A DNA stretch of 64,000 bases from Bacteroidetes bacterium OLB12. Lineage in GTDB: Bacteria > Bacteroidota > Bacteroidia > Cytophagales > Cyclobacteriaceae. The position numbers and the translations under genes were made by a program. The DNA is taken from assembly GCA_001567185.1 (NCBI GenBank), contig LNFR01000089.1:1-64000 (forward strand). The letters are read 5' to 3'. The notes below the pieces were generated by a model, which saw nothing but the letters and a program-made list of their open reading frames with translations, did not search any database and was not told the DNA's origin. Position 1 is the stretch's first letter. Each line of letters starts with the position of its first letter. This document shows, piece after piece, positions 45,812 to 57,700 of the stretch.

Positions 45812-46825
45812 CTATTTCTTAATGAAGGTTGGGCACGGTATAAATTTATCTTTCCGTTTTGTCTTTATCTGGGCAGCCATTTCCAACTTGTATTTTACAG
45901 CTACTTCATGTGCCCCGCCCGACATAGGGCCAAGTTCAGATACAGTAAAATCATAACTATAACCCAACTCAATCCGCTCAAATTGAAAGCCCAGCACAAC
46001 CACCATGGCATCCTGGCTAATGTTATCCTTCACATTTTGTTGCAACGGAATACCGCGGTACCACACACCCATCATAATCGGGTCGTACAAAAAGTGAAGC
46101 CCTAAGTCGAGCTGATCGAAATGACCTTGTTTCTTATACACAAAGGAAGGAGCCAGTACAGAAATATGCTCTTTTTTGAATGGACCTCCATAAAGCGGAA
46201 TACGGACTCCTCCATGGAAACTGGTTTTTACTGGCACCTCAGCTTCCTGATCAATCAAGGAACGATTGGGCGTATTTAAATGACTGGCCGAAAAACCAAA
46301 CCAGAAGTTTTTATTGTACGCCAAAACACCTGAATTAAAATCAAAGTAATGTGTATTGCCTAAATTAAATAATGCCTGATCGTCCGTGGGCACATTACCA
46401 TCCGAATCAAACTGAAGTTGATCGCCAAAAATTAATCGGTTCAGATCGATTGAACGCGAAGCATAGCCAAAGTTTAATCCAGCCGAAATCACCCACTTAC
46501 TTAAAACATTCCATTTATAGGAATACAAAAAATTCAATTGAGATGAACGCATGCCCGCAGTGCCAGCCTGATCAACGGTGGCCAGAAAACCAATGCCGCT
46601 ATTATAGTGATTTAGGTTTACATCGTATGAAAACGCATACGTTACAAACCCGTGTGCAGCATTTGGCCACTGATTGCGGTAGTTGGCAATAAACCGGTGA
46701 TCTTCGGAGGTACCCGTAAATGCAGGGTTCAAATATAAAGGTGCAGCATAATACTGAGAAAACTGCGGGTCCTGTGCCAGAAGGTTGGCCGAACAAAATA
46801 TCAATATGAAACAAATTTTTCTCAT
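45812..46825 (-). CDS. PorP/SprF-family type IX secretion outer-membrane protein (second copy)
   Basis: A 337-residue protein with a signal peptide (ICFILIFCSANLLA) and the family signature DPQFSQYYAAPLYLNPAFTG right after it, then a predicted beta barrel (LNFLYSYKWNVLSKWVISAGLNFGYAS, LGFQFERIELGYSYDF). SprF-type proteins are needed for surface delivery of SprB-like adhesins by the type IX system. The ATG overlaps the stop of the 1240-residue PKD adhesin gene as ATGA, so the two are translationally coupled, which suggests a dedicated pair. Confidence 0.9.
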   Translation of the reverse strand: MRKICFILIFCSANLLAQDPQFSQYYAAPLYLNPAFTGTSEDHRFIANYRNQWPNAAHGFVTYAFSYDVNLNHYNSGIGFLATVDQAGTAGMRSSQLNFLYSYKWNVLSKWVISAGLNFGYASRSIDLNRLIFGDQLQFDSDGNVPTDDQALFNLGNTHYFDFNSGVLAYNKNFWFGFSASHLNTPNRSLIDQEAEVPVKTSFHGGVRIPLYGGPFKKEHISVLAPSFVYKKQGHFDQLDLGLHFLYDPIMMGVWYRGIPLQQNVKDNISQDAMVVVLGFQFERIELGYSYDFTVSELGPMSGGAHEVAVKYKLEMAAQIKTKRKDKFIPCPTFIKK

Positions 46826-49800
46826 CGGATCAAATTAACATCGCCTACACGCACCACACGCTCTCCATTTTCAAAGGAAGCTGCCACTTTGTAGATATAT
46901 ACATCTTGCTGACACAGCCGGCCCTGGTAGGTGCCATCCCAGCCGCGTTCCGGATCTTTGCTTTCAAACAACAACTCACCCCAGCGATTAAAAATCAGTA
47001 ACTCAAATTCAGTAACACCCCGCATTACAGGTAAGAAAATATCGTTGGTACCATCACTATTTCCTCCACCACCACCGGTAGCCGAAAGATTGGGTGAAAA
47101 CGCATTCGGTATAAGGACCTGCCCGCCTTTCAGCACACGCACGGCATTCTCCCGACTGGTTGAATCTGCACAATTAAACTGATTGAATGCTGTAAGTTTT
47201 ATGGTGAACAGGCCTTCAGACTGGTAGGAATGATTCGGTTCAAACGCAGTGGAGGTTGTACCATCACCAAAATTCCATAGGTAGGTACTCGCATCAAAAC
47301 TTCTGTTATCGGTGTACATTATACCACCGGGAATATAAACTAAGAGCGGTTTTACTTCAAAGTCGGCCCGTGGTAATGGAAACACTTCAATTATACCAGC
47401 CTTGCTTTCGGTTACAATTTGTCCTGTAATATTGGTTGCCGATAGTGTTACGGAATAAACTCCGGGTTGAAAATAAGTATGTGTTGGACTGGCAGCAGTT
47501 GATGTTGCTCCATCACCAAAATCCCATAAATAGGAATTCGGATCAGCAAATTGCGACAGGTTGGTGAAATTTACCGTTAAGGGCATGCAGCCTTCCGGTG
47601 GATCATAAGAAAAATCTACCAGAGGGGGTATTGCCAATATCTCAACCTGTTGGGCTTGCGTTTCAACACACACATTGTTGGTAACCGTTAACCGGATTGT
47701 ATAAACGCCATACGTACTGTATGTGTGTGAAGTAACATTTGCTGCGGCCGATGTTGTTCCATCGCCAAAGTCCCACAAATAAGTCCACGGCCCCGGGTTG
47801 GTTGTATTGGTAATAGCAACCGTTGATGCCGGCAATGTTTGACTGATGGGTGTTGCTGTAAATCCAGCGTTGATGTTATCTCTGGGAGGCACCGTTATAG
47901 CCTGAGTAGTAACCGCGCTTACACAGTTGGCGAAATTTTCCGTATCCAATCGAAAGTCAACAGCCAGTGCAGGCGAAGCTGCCGGTGGCCGGTTAAATGT
48001 ATGCTCAATAAAATCAACACCTGATGTTTGATCGACAATAGGAATTCCATTTTCATTAATTACCCAATGGTAACTGGTAAGTCCTTTTTGCACAGCATCT
48101 AACCGAACTGTTAATACGTTGCAATCAAAAGCAAGCGTGTCAATTACAAATTGTGAAATCGGTACCGGGCTTATCCGGATTGTGCGGATGGAATCACCAA
48201 AGCAACCTGTGGTTAAAGTAGTTAAAAGTCGTACCGAAAAATTCTTAAGTGCCTGCGTGTTATTTACAAATGCATAACTAAAGGCCGGAGTAGTTCCTGT
48301 GCTGATGTCATCCAACAGGCCGGAGTTGTCACTGATTTGCCATCTGTATTCGGAAGGGTTAAGCGATTGCGTTTCCAGATCAACTGAAAAGTTGATGGTT
48401 TGTGGCGAACAGTTATCGTTAAATGGCGAATAGTTTGTCGAAATGAAACCCGACCGTGTACCCGGAAAAACTGTAATGGTTTGAGAGGGCGAAATAGTTT
48501 CGCAGCCGCCAATGGTAATTACGCGCAGACGCACTTCGAACGTTTTATTTACCAACCCTATGTTTTCAAAATCATGGACAAAAAAAGGTGTGAAGGTTGG
48601 GTCAGTAGGTATTTGTGTACCAATCGGCTGAAAGCCCAGGCCGCCCAATTCATCGACTTCCCATACATAACTACTAATTGCCGTGGGTTGTATAGCTGCA
48701 CCTGTATTATTAAAAGTAACTGTAAGCACGCTACACCCGGAAGTTACATCGGGTGTAAAGGTGGCCACCGGCAGCGGATCAACCACTACCGGAATAATTA
48801 CGGTTTCAGAACACGCAGTTTGGTCGGTCGTAACACGTAAGGCAACCTGGTACGTACCGGCCGGGCCAAGGGCACGATCAAACGTAGTTTGATTATCAAA
48901 TGAAGGATCTTTGGTGAATGTTCCTGTAAAATTGAAGTCCCACTCGCGCAGCACAATAGATTCACCGTTGATTGATTGCAGGGTGGATGCTTCGGCAAAG
49001 GAGGTTAACTGCCCGGCACATACCTGTGTGGCTGTAAATACAGGAACCGGTTTTTCAAACACACGCACCTGCACTTCATCCACCGTTTCACACGAAGTAA
49101 CATTATCGCGTACAATCAGCCGAACCCGGTAAATCCCCCTGTTCAGGTACGATTCATCAAACGGGCCAAGAGCTACATTCGAAAACCCGGAAGTTGGTTC
49201 TTGCTTTACCAACACATTGGTTTGATCATAAAATTCCCAACGCCATTGGGTGGTAGGGGTAATACTTCCTACGGAAGCATCGTTAAACCTAACCTGAAAT
49301 GTTGTAAAAGGTGCCAACGCATTCTGACAAAAATCGGGTGTAATCACATTGTTACTAAGATCCGTTACCTGGATCCGGGCAATTAAAGAAGGAGAAATTG
49401 TGATTACTTTTTCTACAACAGCCACGCAGTTGCCGGCCGCATTTTGATCGCGCACGGAAAGCCGAATGAGTTTTTGGCCCGAGGTAGGATAAGCAAAAGT
49501 GGGGTTGCTATTCGTTGATGTTGCAAGCGGTGCACCGGCCCCGGTATTGTTATCATAAAACTCCCAGGTATAGGCAAAGGAAGCCCCCGAAATATTCGGT
49601 GTTTCGTTATCAAAGTAGATATTATCGCCCACACAAAATATAGTTTGAATGGGGCCACCACTTCCACCCAGCCGGGTTATATAATCCGGTTGAGGCGATG
49701 GAACAATTACAATCCTTGCCGAGGTTATTTGCGGTGCATTATCCCCGTCCACCAGGTTTCCATTAACCGGATTGAAGGGATTCAAATCCGTGAGCACATT

Positions 49801-50544
49801 ATCATATGGATTACACTGGTTCCAGTTCTTAAGCGTAATCACAAACTCGCGGCCTAAATCGGCAGGAGTTGTAACCGGCACCTGAATGGGCAAACTTACC
49901 TGCCCCGGAGCTAATACCGGGTAAATAGGGTTAGTGGCCGGAGCTGGATTAAGGTAAGGAAATCCGCCTGGAGTAATTGAATTTACCTGGATGCCCGGAA
50001 TCTGGTTTCCTAAGGGGCCCGTTCCATACAGCCATTGAATCCAGCGTGGTTCATTATTCTCGCGTGTTGCCCGCGGAAAACAATTCCAGGAACTGTTATC
50101 GGTAAACTGTACGCTGGCCGCATAGCCCTGGCAAACCCTGTAAACGGCAGGGTCAATCGAAATCACATCGTTAGTCCATACAATAACCTGTGTATTGATG
50201 GGCACCACACTGCCGCGCGGGTTACATGCGTTTGCTGCATCAATCACCACATCATACCCGCAATTGGTGGATGTGTTGGGATAGGTATGCGCTATTGTTA
50301 CGCCTGTTGCGTTGGTCTGCGTGTAGGTTTCTTCACCTGTTCCATCGCCCCAATTAATAAAATACTGGGTGCCTGGCGCAGATGACAGATAAAGGGTTTG
50401 AATATTAACTGTAAAGGGCGCGCAACCCCGGCTACTGGTTAAAAACGCAAAACCAGGTTCCAGAATATTCGGGCACTGCGAAAACGCAGGCTTCGAAATA
50501 AAAATAATAAACAGTAATACAAGAAGAGTAAGCTTACGCACCAT
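46822..50544 (-). CDS. PKD-repeat surface protein with type IX type-B sorting domain
   Basis: A 1240-residue exported protein: signal peptide (LTLLVLLFIIFISKPAFS), then about a dozen Ig-like/PKD units, the clearest having NWGDGTGEETYT, YLWDFGDGTTSAA and YLWNFGDGTTSTA. The last about 95 residues are a type-B C-terminal domain (VLIPNAFSPNLS, TNDIFLPVMRGVTEFELLIFNRWGELLF, RGWDGTYQGRLCQQDVYIYKV), as in gliding adhesins. Probably displayed on the surface by the SprF-like partner encoded directly after it. It is 154 bases downstream of the first SprF-like gene. Confidence 0.9.
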   Translation of the reverse strand: MVRKLTLLVLLFIIFISKPAFSQCPNILEPGFAFLTSSRGCAPFTVNIQTLYLSSAPGTQYFINWGDGTGEETYTQTNATGVTIAHTYPNTSTNCGYDVVIDAANACNPRGSVVPINTQVIVWTNDVISIDPAVYRVCQGYAASVQFTDNSSWNCFPRATRENNEPRWIQWLYGTGPLGNQIPGIQVNSITPGGFPYLNPAPATNPIYPVLAPGQVSLPIQVPVTTPADLGREFVITLKNWNQCNPYDNVLTDLNPFNPVNGNLVDGDNAPQITSARIVIVPSPQPDYITRLGGSGGPIQTIFCVGDNIYFDNETPNISGASFAYTWEFYDNNTGAGAPLATSTNSNPTFAYPTSGQKLIRLSVRDQNAAGNCVAVVEKVITISPSLIARIQVTDLSNNVITPDFCQNALAPFTTFQVRFNDASVGSITPTTQWRWEFYDQTNVLVKQEPTSGFSNVALGPFDESYLNRGIYRVRLIVRDNVTSCETVDEVQVRVFEKPVPVFTATQVCAGQLTSFAEASTLQSINGESIVLREWDFNFTGTFTKDPSFDNQTTFDRALGPAGTYQVALRVTTDQTACSETVIIPVVVDPLPVATFTPDVTSGCSVLTVTFNNTGAAIQPTAISSYVWEVDELGGLGFQPIGTQIPTDPTFTPFFVHDFENIGLVNKTFEVRLRVITIGGCETISPSQTITVFPGTRSGFISTNYSPFNDNCSPQTINFSVDLETQSLNPSEYRWQISDNSGLLDDISTGTTPAFSYAFVNNTQALKNFSVRLLTTLTTGCFGDSIRTIRISPVPISQFVIDTLAFDCNVLTVRLDAVQKGLTSYHWVINENGIPIVDQTSGVDFIEHTFNRPPAASPALAVDFRLDTENFANCVSAVTTQAITVPPRDNINAGFTATPISQTLPASTVAITNTTNPGPWTYLWDFGDGTTSAAANVTSHTYSTYGVYTIRLTVTNNVCVETQAQQVEILAIPPLVDFSYDPPEGCMPLTVNFTNLSQFADPNSYLWDFGDGATSTAASPTHTYFQPGVYSVTLSATNITGQIVTESKAGIIEVFPLPRADFEVKPLLVYIPGGIMYTDNRSFDASTYLWNFGDGTTSTAFEPNHSYQSEGLFTIKLTAFNQFNCADSTSRENAVRVLKGGQVLIPNAFSPNLSATGGGGGNSDGTNDIFLPVMRGVTEFELLIFNRWGELLFESKDPERGWDGTYQGRLCQQDVYIYKVAASFENGERVVRVGDVNLIR

Positions 50545-50698
50545 GCCTTAAACAGATAAATTCCATTTAAAGCCACCTGTAGACTGCTTTTAATACATTC
50601 TAACATCTGGAACGGATGTAAAAACAAAAAATTGACCATAACCGGCTATTACAACCGGCTAATCACATCTGTACAGGTTAAACAGTAGTTACCAGGTT

Positions 50699-51727
50699 TT
50701 AATTACTCCAGAACGACTTCTTGGTATTGAAGGTAGGACAAGGGATAAGCCGGTTGCGTTTCTTTACCCCCCGATGTACGGGTTTGGCCACAAATTCATA
50801 TACAATTGATATTTCGTGCGCTCCACCCGAACTGGTTGATAATTCAGAAATAGAAAAATCATAGCTATAGCCTACTACAAAATCTTTCAGATAAAGGCCC
50901 AGCGTAAGAATGAGTGCATCCTGGTTTACCGTGCCAATTACGTTTTTCTCAAATGGTTTTCCCCTATACCAGGCCCCAACCGATACGGGGTCAATATGGT
51001 AGTTCAATCCAAAATCCAATTGACTGATGGGACCTTGTCTTCTATAAATGAATGAGGGTGTAAGGTACGAGGCCCGGTCCATTTCGCGTGGACCATCCAT
51101 TAACGTAATACGCGCTCCACCGTGTATCGTGGTTTTCATCGGAACACGGCTTACATCATTCAAAATGGAAACATTGGGTGTATTCATGTGTGTGAACGAA
51201 GCCCCAACCCATAAACTACGGTTATAAATAATAAAGCCCGATCCGAAATCAAAATATTGTTGATTACCCAACTTATTCAATTCCGGATCGAGGGAAATTC
51301 CATCATACTCTAACCCATCGCCTAATCGTAACCTGCTTCTGTCAAGACCATTGATACCGTAACCAAAATACAAACCTGGTGAAAACACTACTTTATTGGT
51401 TAGCCGCACTTTGTAACTATAGTTTAATCCCACAGTAGTAGTACGCCATCCGGCCGAACCCATTTTATCGGTAGTAGCCAGAATTCCAAATCCACTTCGT
51501 AGTTCGTCCACAAAAATATCGTAGCTGGCCGAGTAGGTTGAAAATGCCTGCGGCAGATTAGGCCATTGAATGCGATGGTTAATAGCCACCCGTTGCTGGG
51601 GGGTAATTCCTGTAAACCCGGGATTAAGGTAAAGCGGTGCCTGATAGTATTGCGAGAATTGCGGATCCTGCGCAAGCGTCTCTGCTCCTATCATTAAACC
51701 AAACACAATCAATAAAATCTTCTTCAT
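50699..51727 (-). CDS. PorP/SprF-family type IX secretion outer-membrane protein (first copy)
   Basis: A 342-residue protein with a signal peptide (KKILLIVFGLMIGAETLA) and the family signature DPQFSQYYQAPLYLNPGFTG, followed by a barrel (LNYSYKVRLTNKVVFSPGLYFGYG, LTLGLYLKDFVVGYSYDFS). It is closely similar to the second copy in length and order of blocks. It begins 22 bases after the giant adhesin stop, so it is likely co-transcribed as that protein's SprF. Confidence 0.9.
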   Translation of the reverse strand: MKKILLIVFGLMIGAETLAQDPQFSQYYQAPLYLNPGFTGITPQQRVAINHRIQWPNLPQAFSTYSASYDIFVDELRSGFGILATTDKMGSAGWRTTTVGLNYSYKVRLTNKVVFSPGLYFGYGINGLDRSRLRLGDGLEYDGISLDPELNKLGNQQYFDFGSGFIIYNRSLWVGASFTHMNTPNVSILNDVSRVPMKTTIHGGARITLMDGPREMDRASYLTPSFIYRRQGPISQLDFGLNYHIDPVSVGAWYRGKPFEKNVIGTVNQDALILTLGLYLKDFVVGYSYDFSISELSTSSGGAHEISIVYEFVAKPVHRGVKKRNRLIPCPTFNTKKSFWSN

Positions 51728-51749
51728 GCTTTATTCGTTATAGCATTCT

Positions 51750-54700
51750 TTATTTGATCATTGTTACATCCCCAATCTGCGTAGATCGCTGCCCATCGGA
51801 TAACCGGATAGTAAGCTTATACACATAAACACCGGCTGGTAGTGTTCTGCCATTTTTATCGTAACCATCCCAACCAATGTTGGCACTGTTACTTTCAAAG
51901 ATCAGATTACCCCAGCGATCGAAAATCTGCATATTAAATTCTTCGGCACCTTTTACAATCGGCAAGAATACATCGTTAAACGTTCCGTTACCACCTGTAC
52001 CTCCACCGCTTCCCGATCCTGGGCCGGCCGGGTTAGGTGTAAAGGCATTCGGTACTTTTGTTATACCACCCTGTTTCGCTGTTACCTTGCGGGTAAGGGT
52101 ATCGGTACACAACAAGCCACCCCCATGATCGTTGATGGCCACCAACTGCACATCATACACACCCTCAACACGATACGTATAAACCGGTTCAATTTCATCG
52201 GAGGTACCGCCATCACCAAAATCCCAGGCGTAATCTGTAGCACCCATACTAAAGTTAAAGGTGGTCATCTCGGTATTGGGAACATACACCACGTTTGGTC
52301 TCAAATCAAACGAAGCAAGCGGGTTGTCAAAGATCTCGAAATTATCGCGCTGGGTATTGGCAACCTGCCCTGTAATAGAGTTACGGGTAGTAAGAAGCAC
52401 AGAATATACGCCAGGCGCAGTAATCCTGAATATTGGCATCGGAGCGCTGGAGGTGGCCGCAATGCGACCGTTACTATCCACCACACGCCATTCCATAATA
52501 TCGCCTGTCGAGGTGTTTTCTGTTACTTCAATATCAGCCGGGAAGCAAGCACGCAACGGGTTAGCCTCAAACGCAGCAACAAGTGGCAACAACTGAATAT
52601 TAATGGTTTTACTGAATGAGCTTTCGCAACCCATACCAGCAGTTTCAGCTGCAATATTTACTACGCGTAACGAAATATCTCGAGGACCCGGTGTACTGTA
52701 ATCCACAGAGAATGGACCAGCACCGGTGGCTGTGGCCGGAGTAGCATTCAATCCAAAGTTCCATTCGTACCGGAATTGCGAAGGATCTACCGGAGTAGAT
52801 GTATTGGTAAAGTTTACGGTTGCATTACCCCCAATAAACGGAGGCACAGTACCTTCATCAAATCCTGCCACAATATCACGATACACGGTTATTGGCATTA
52901 CCACATCAGCTGCCGGGCAGAATCCATTATTAGCCTGATAAACCACTTCGTAAATAATAGGATTGGTAGTGGATGTATTTACCAGGTTGTAATTAACCGT
53001 AGGGGTTGTACGAACATCAATTTCTGCCGTAGTGCCTTGCTCGCGATAGAACCAGCGATGCGTAGTTGCACCAAAACTCTGGTTAAAGAACTGAACATTC
53101 TCCCCGCTACAAATGTCGGTCCTATCCGGGAACGCATTCGTAATGATAGAAGGGAAAATGGTAATGTTCTGCTGCATAGACTTAAAGCAACCCGGGAACG
53201 GAGCCGGTAACTGCGTGCGCAAGGTCACCTTATACGTTATCGGTGCATTTGGATTCGGGTTAGAGAATGTATGCGTAATGGTATTGTTCGGAATGGTAGA
53301 TGCAGCCAGGAATACATCATCCGGTGAACCATCAAACCATTGCCATGTATATTCTGTGCCAGCTACCTGGTTAAACTGGAAGGTAGCTGTGTACGGACCG
53401 CACGAGGAAGCGGGGCCAACCACACTAAACGTGGCATCCGTCTCTCCTACCGTTACTGTAACACTCTGCCCAACCGGAGTAAACGGACAGTTCAACGCAT
53501 CCTCTACTGAAACCAGTGTGTAGGTGGTAGTGGCTGTTGGTGTTACGGGTATCACCTTAAAGTTTCCGGCATTGGTTACCGAAATATTGGAGGTACCATC
53601 GTTGTACACAAAATCAAACGGTGCCTGTCCATCCAACTGAATGATCAGGAACTCTGTACTACCCTTACAAATGCTTGAATTTGTATTCACAAACTGCGCT
53701 CCCATTTGCGGAGAAACGGTTACGATTAGAATCTTAGGATCGCCCAAACAGTTACCCGGACCAGTTGGTGTAATGGTATAGGTTAATGAAGCCTGCGAAC
53801 CGGTTGTATTATTCAATAACTGGTTAATCGTACTACCCGAACCGGTTAATGGCACTCCCAATCCGCTTGGATCGTCAACCGTCCAGGCAAAAGTGGTACC
53901 GGCCACATTGCTTACCAGCGGCACGTTAAGTGTGTTTCCATGACACACCGTTACCGGAGGCGGCAAGGTTAATACAGGTTTAGGATTAACCACAACAGGT
54001 ATAACAATAGCAGGGCCATCGCAACCATTTACCCTTGGTGTTACTGTATAGGTTACTGTAGATGCTGAATTATTATTGTTGAATAATGTCTGGAAGATCA
54101 GGTTACCCGCTCCATTGCTGGCACCCGCCACACCCGGAGGTGCGGATACAGTCCACACTGCAACGGTATTGGCCACATCTGGCGTAAGGGTAATGTTGAT
54201 GAATTCACCACTGCAGATATCAGCCTGCGGGCTGGCTACCACCGTAGGCAATGGATTAACTGTAATAGTTACCACTACATTATCGCCCTGACAACCCAAG
54301 CCTCCTGCTGTTTGTGGCCGGAAGGTGTAGGTTACAGTCTGTGATGTGGTTGTTGGATTATCCAACACATCAGCTAAGGTAGCACCTGGAGTAAAGATTG
54401 TGCCAACAGCCGACATACCCGTTACACCACCTGTGGCAACCGCGCTCAACAATTCAAATTCAGTAGTACCTGCTGAAGGAACGGTTGCACTATTTAAAGT
54501 AACATTGGTAGCCACTCCTTCGCATACAGTTTGAATAAGTGGTGAAGCAACCAGTTTGGGTTTAGGTTCAACGGTTACTACAACCTGCACTGCCGGAGGT
54601 AAGCTTGAACAACCGCCTCCATTTTTAGCACCATTGGCTACTGCGGTTATCGAGTAAGTAACTGTAGCAGGTGCATCATCGTTGTTTACCAAAACATCTG

Positions 54701-57700
54701 CAATCTTGTAATTCTCCGGCAGGTTGCTCAAAACCGGAACAAAGCCGCTCACCAAACCTCCTGCGGAAGAAACCGCAGTATAGTTAAAGGTAATCACCCC
54801 GGCTGTAGGATTGGTAGGTGAAATCAAGTCGATATCGGTGGTACCGTTGCTACAAATTACCGGTGCATTGTTAACCGGAGCTGCAATTACTTCAGGTTCT
54901 ACTGTTAGCACCACATTTCTTACCGGGCCCAGACAGGATGCGCCCGAAACTGCTTGTACGCCATACGTAACTGTTAATGGATCGTTGGTAGGGTTCTGGA
55001 ATTGATCGGCCTGAATATCATTTGCCGAAACTCCATTGCGTGGTACCACTGCGTTTCCGGCAGTTCTTACTAAACCGGCCTGTGCGCTAATCGATACAAT
55101 ATTGTACGAAGCGGCCGCAACACTCAAGGGCGAAATCTCGGTGGCAAAGACAATACCGCTTGCTTCATCCGAACATACCGTCCGGTTAAGGTTATCTTCT
55201 ACCGCAGGTGCCGGGTTAACAGTAAATACGACTGTAAAGTCAGCACCACGACATCCATTAGCAATAGGCACTACGGTATAGGTAACCAACAACGGACCGT
55301 TGGTGGTATTGGTGAATACATCATTTGCCAGAAAATCAGACTGACCACCCGGCAAGTTTGCTACATAACTTCCTAAACCTGCATTGCTGCCACCTGCTAC
55401 CAGCGCTGGTGCTTTCACTATATTCTTCAACTCAAAATCTGTGATGGGTGTAGAACCTGCCGCAGGCCCAACAATAATACCCGAAGGAACATCGCTACAC
55501 AGATTGGCCGTGCCTGGCGACAGGATTGGCTGCGGATCAATTGTCAAATTGATGGCTTGTGGTTGACCCTCGCAATTGGAAGGGCTAATACCCACCACGA
55601 AATAGGTTACTACAACAGGTGCATTTGTTGTGTTCGTGTATTTATCGGTGCGGATCAGGTTGATATTACCCACCGTTCCTGCAGGTACGTTCAACGGATC
55701 GGCAGTAACCGTTCCGGGCACTGTTACACTTACTAACCTGTAAGAATTAGCAGCCACGGAAACACCGTTTGTACTTAGAATGATACCCGCGTCTTCACGG
55801 CTGCAAACCGTATTATCCAAACCAGGGTTTATAACCGGCTCAGGATTTACGGTGAGTTCAACCACTTTCGGATCGCCTACGCATCCGTTAGTTCCATTCG
55901 GTGTAATGGTATAAGTAACTTTTAATGGAATAGCGCCTACGTTTACGAAGGCATCATTAATCAACGCATTAGCGGCAAGACCTGATCCGGTGGTTGGTGT
56001 ACCGGTTAAGCCAGCATCAACAACAGCAGAAACATCATAGGTGGAAGCACCTATTGAAACGCCATCGGTATCCATCAAGGTATTATAAGGTGCCTGGCTA
56101 CATACAATCGCATTGAGCGAACTTGATACCACAGGTTCCGGATCAATTGGAACGGTAATGGTAAATGGATCGCCCACGCAAGTTCCTGCAGTTGGAGTAA
56201 CCACGTAGGTCGCATTCAACACTACATTGGAAGTATTGGTTAATGTACCGCTGATGTTACCGCTACCGGATACAGGAGGCGCTGCTCCACCTACGGTAAG
56301 ACCAGGCTGATAAGTAGCCGTCCACGTAAAGGTTGCAATCACACCGTTTGTAATGTCTGCCTGCGGATCGAAGTTAAACAAGACATCCGAACAGGTAGGT
56401 GCTTTGGTTGCATCGGCACCAACAGGTTTAGAGCTGATCGTTACCGCATACGTAAACGGTGTTCCGGCACAATTATGTGCAGTACTAAATGGTGTAATGG
56501 TGTAGGTAATGGTTACATCAACTCCTGTAGAGTTGGTATAGGAATCTGTAATAGGTGCACCACTGGCTACTATGCGATCGGCCGCAGGCGGAACGCCCAC
56601 CGGATCGGAAGAAGCTACCGTATAGGTAAACACACTAGGCACGGCATTGCCCAACATATTAATGTTTTGCGTTTGAATATTATAATTCAACGCTGTGCTA
56701 CATACCGGATCAACCACATTGGCCCCCACGGGCTCCGGATGTACTATTACTTTAAACGTGAATGAAGCACCTTCGCAATCATCGGCAAGACTTACCGGTG
56801 TTACGGTATAGGTAATTTCAACATCGGCATTCGTGGTATTGGTGTACACATCTGCAATCGGAGCCGGAGTTGGCGTATTGCGATTTGGACCCGGTGCCAC
56901 GGCCAATGCATTATTCGAAGATACCGTATATCTGAACTTACTTGGAACGGCATTTCCTGTGCCTACCGTATTAATCACATTTTGTAAATCGAAATTAACC
57001 GGATCATCGCTGCACCGTTGAATGGTCATATCCGGACCAAGTGGTTCCGGATGAATAGTAACCACCACATCAAATGGATTACCCTGGCAATTTCCGGTAA
57101 TACTGAATGGTGTAATCGTATAGGTAATCAGTACATCCGCACTGGTGGTGTTAGTATAGGTATCGGTAATCGATGCTGCACTGGCCACCGTTCTGTCTTT
57201 GCCCGCAGCTGAAACATTGCCCGGATCGGATGACACCACGGTGTAAGTGAATTGGCTGTTAACCGAATTTCCTAACAGGTTGATGTTTCTGGTTTGGATA
57301 TTATAACTGATGGCTTCATCGCTACATACTGCATCGGTATCGGCTGCTCCGATTGGCTGCGGACGAACCGTAACTGAAACTGTAAACGGATTACCCTCGC
57401 ATCCGTCTGTACTGGTAGGTACAACGGTGTAAACTACTACCTGGTTGGCCGATGTTACATTCGTAAGTACATCTGTAATTGTACCCGTGTTGGTTGCCAC
57501 AAGGGTTTCACCGGTTACGTTGGTATTATCTGCGGCCTGCCACTCGTAGGTCGTACCTGCAACTAAGTTGTTTCCACCTGCTCCGGTATTGGCAATATTT
57601 GCAGAAAGTACATAGTTCACATTTGCGTTACTACAAATAACGGGCGATACATCGTTGAACCCTCTTGGCTCCGGACGAACGGTTATTGAAACTGTAAACG

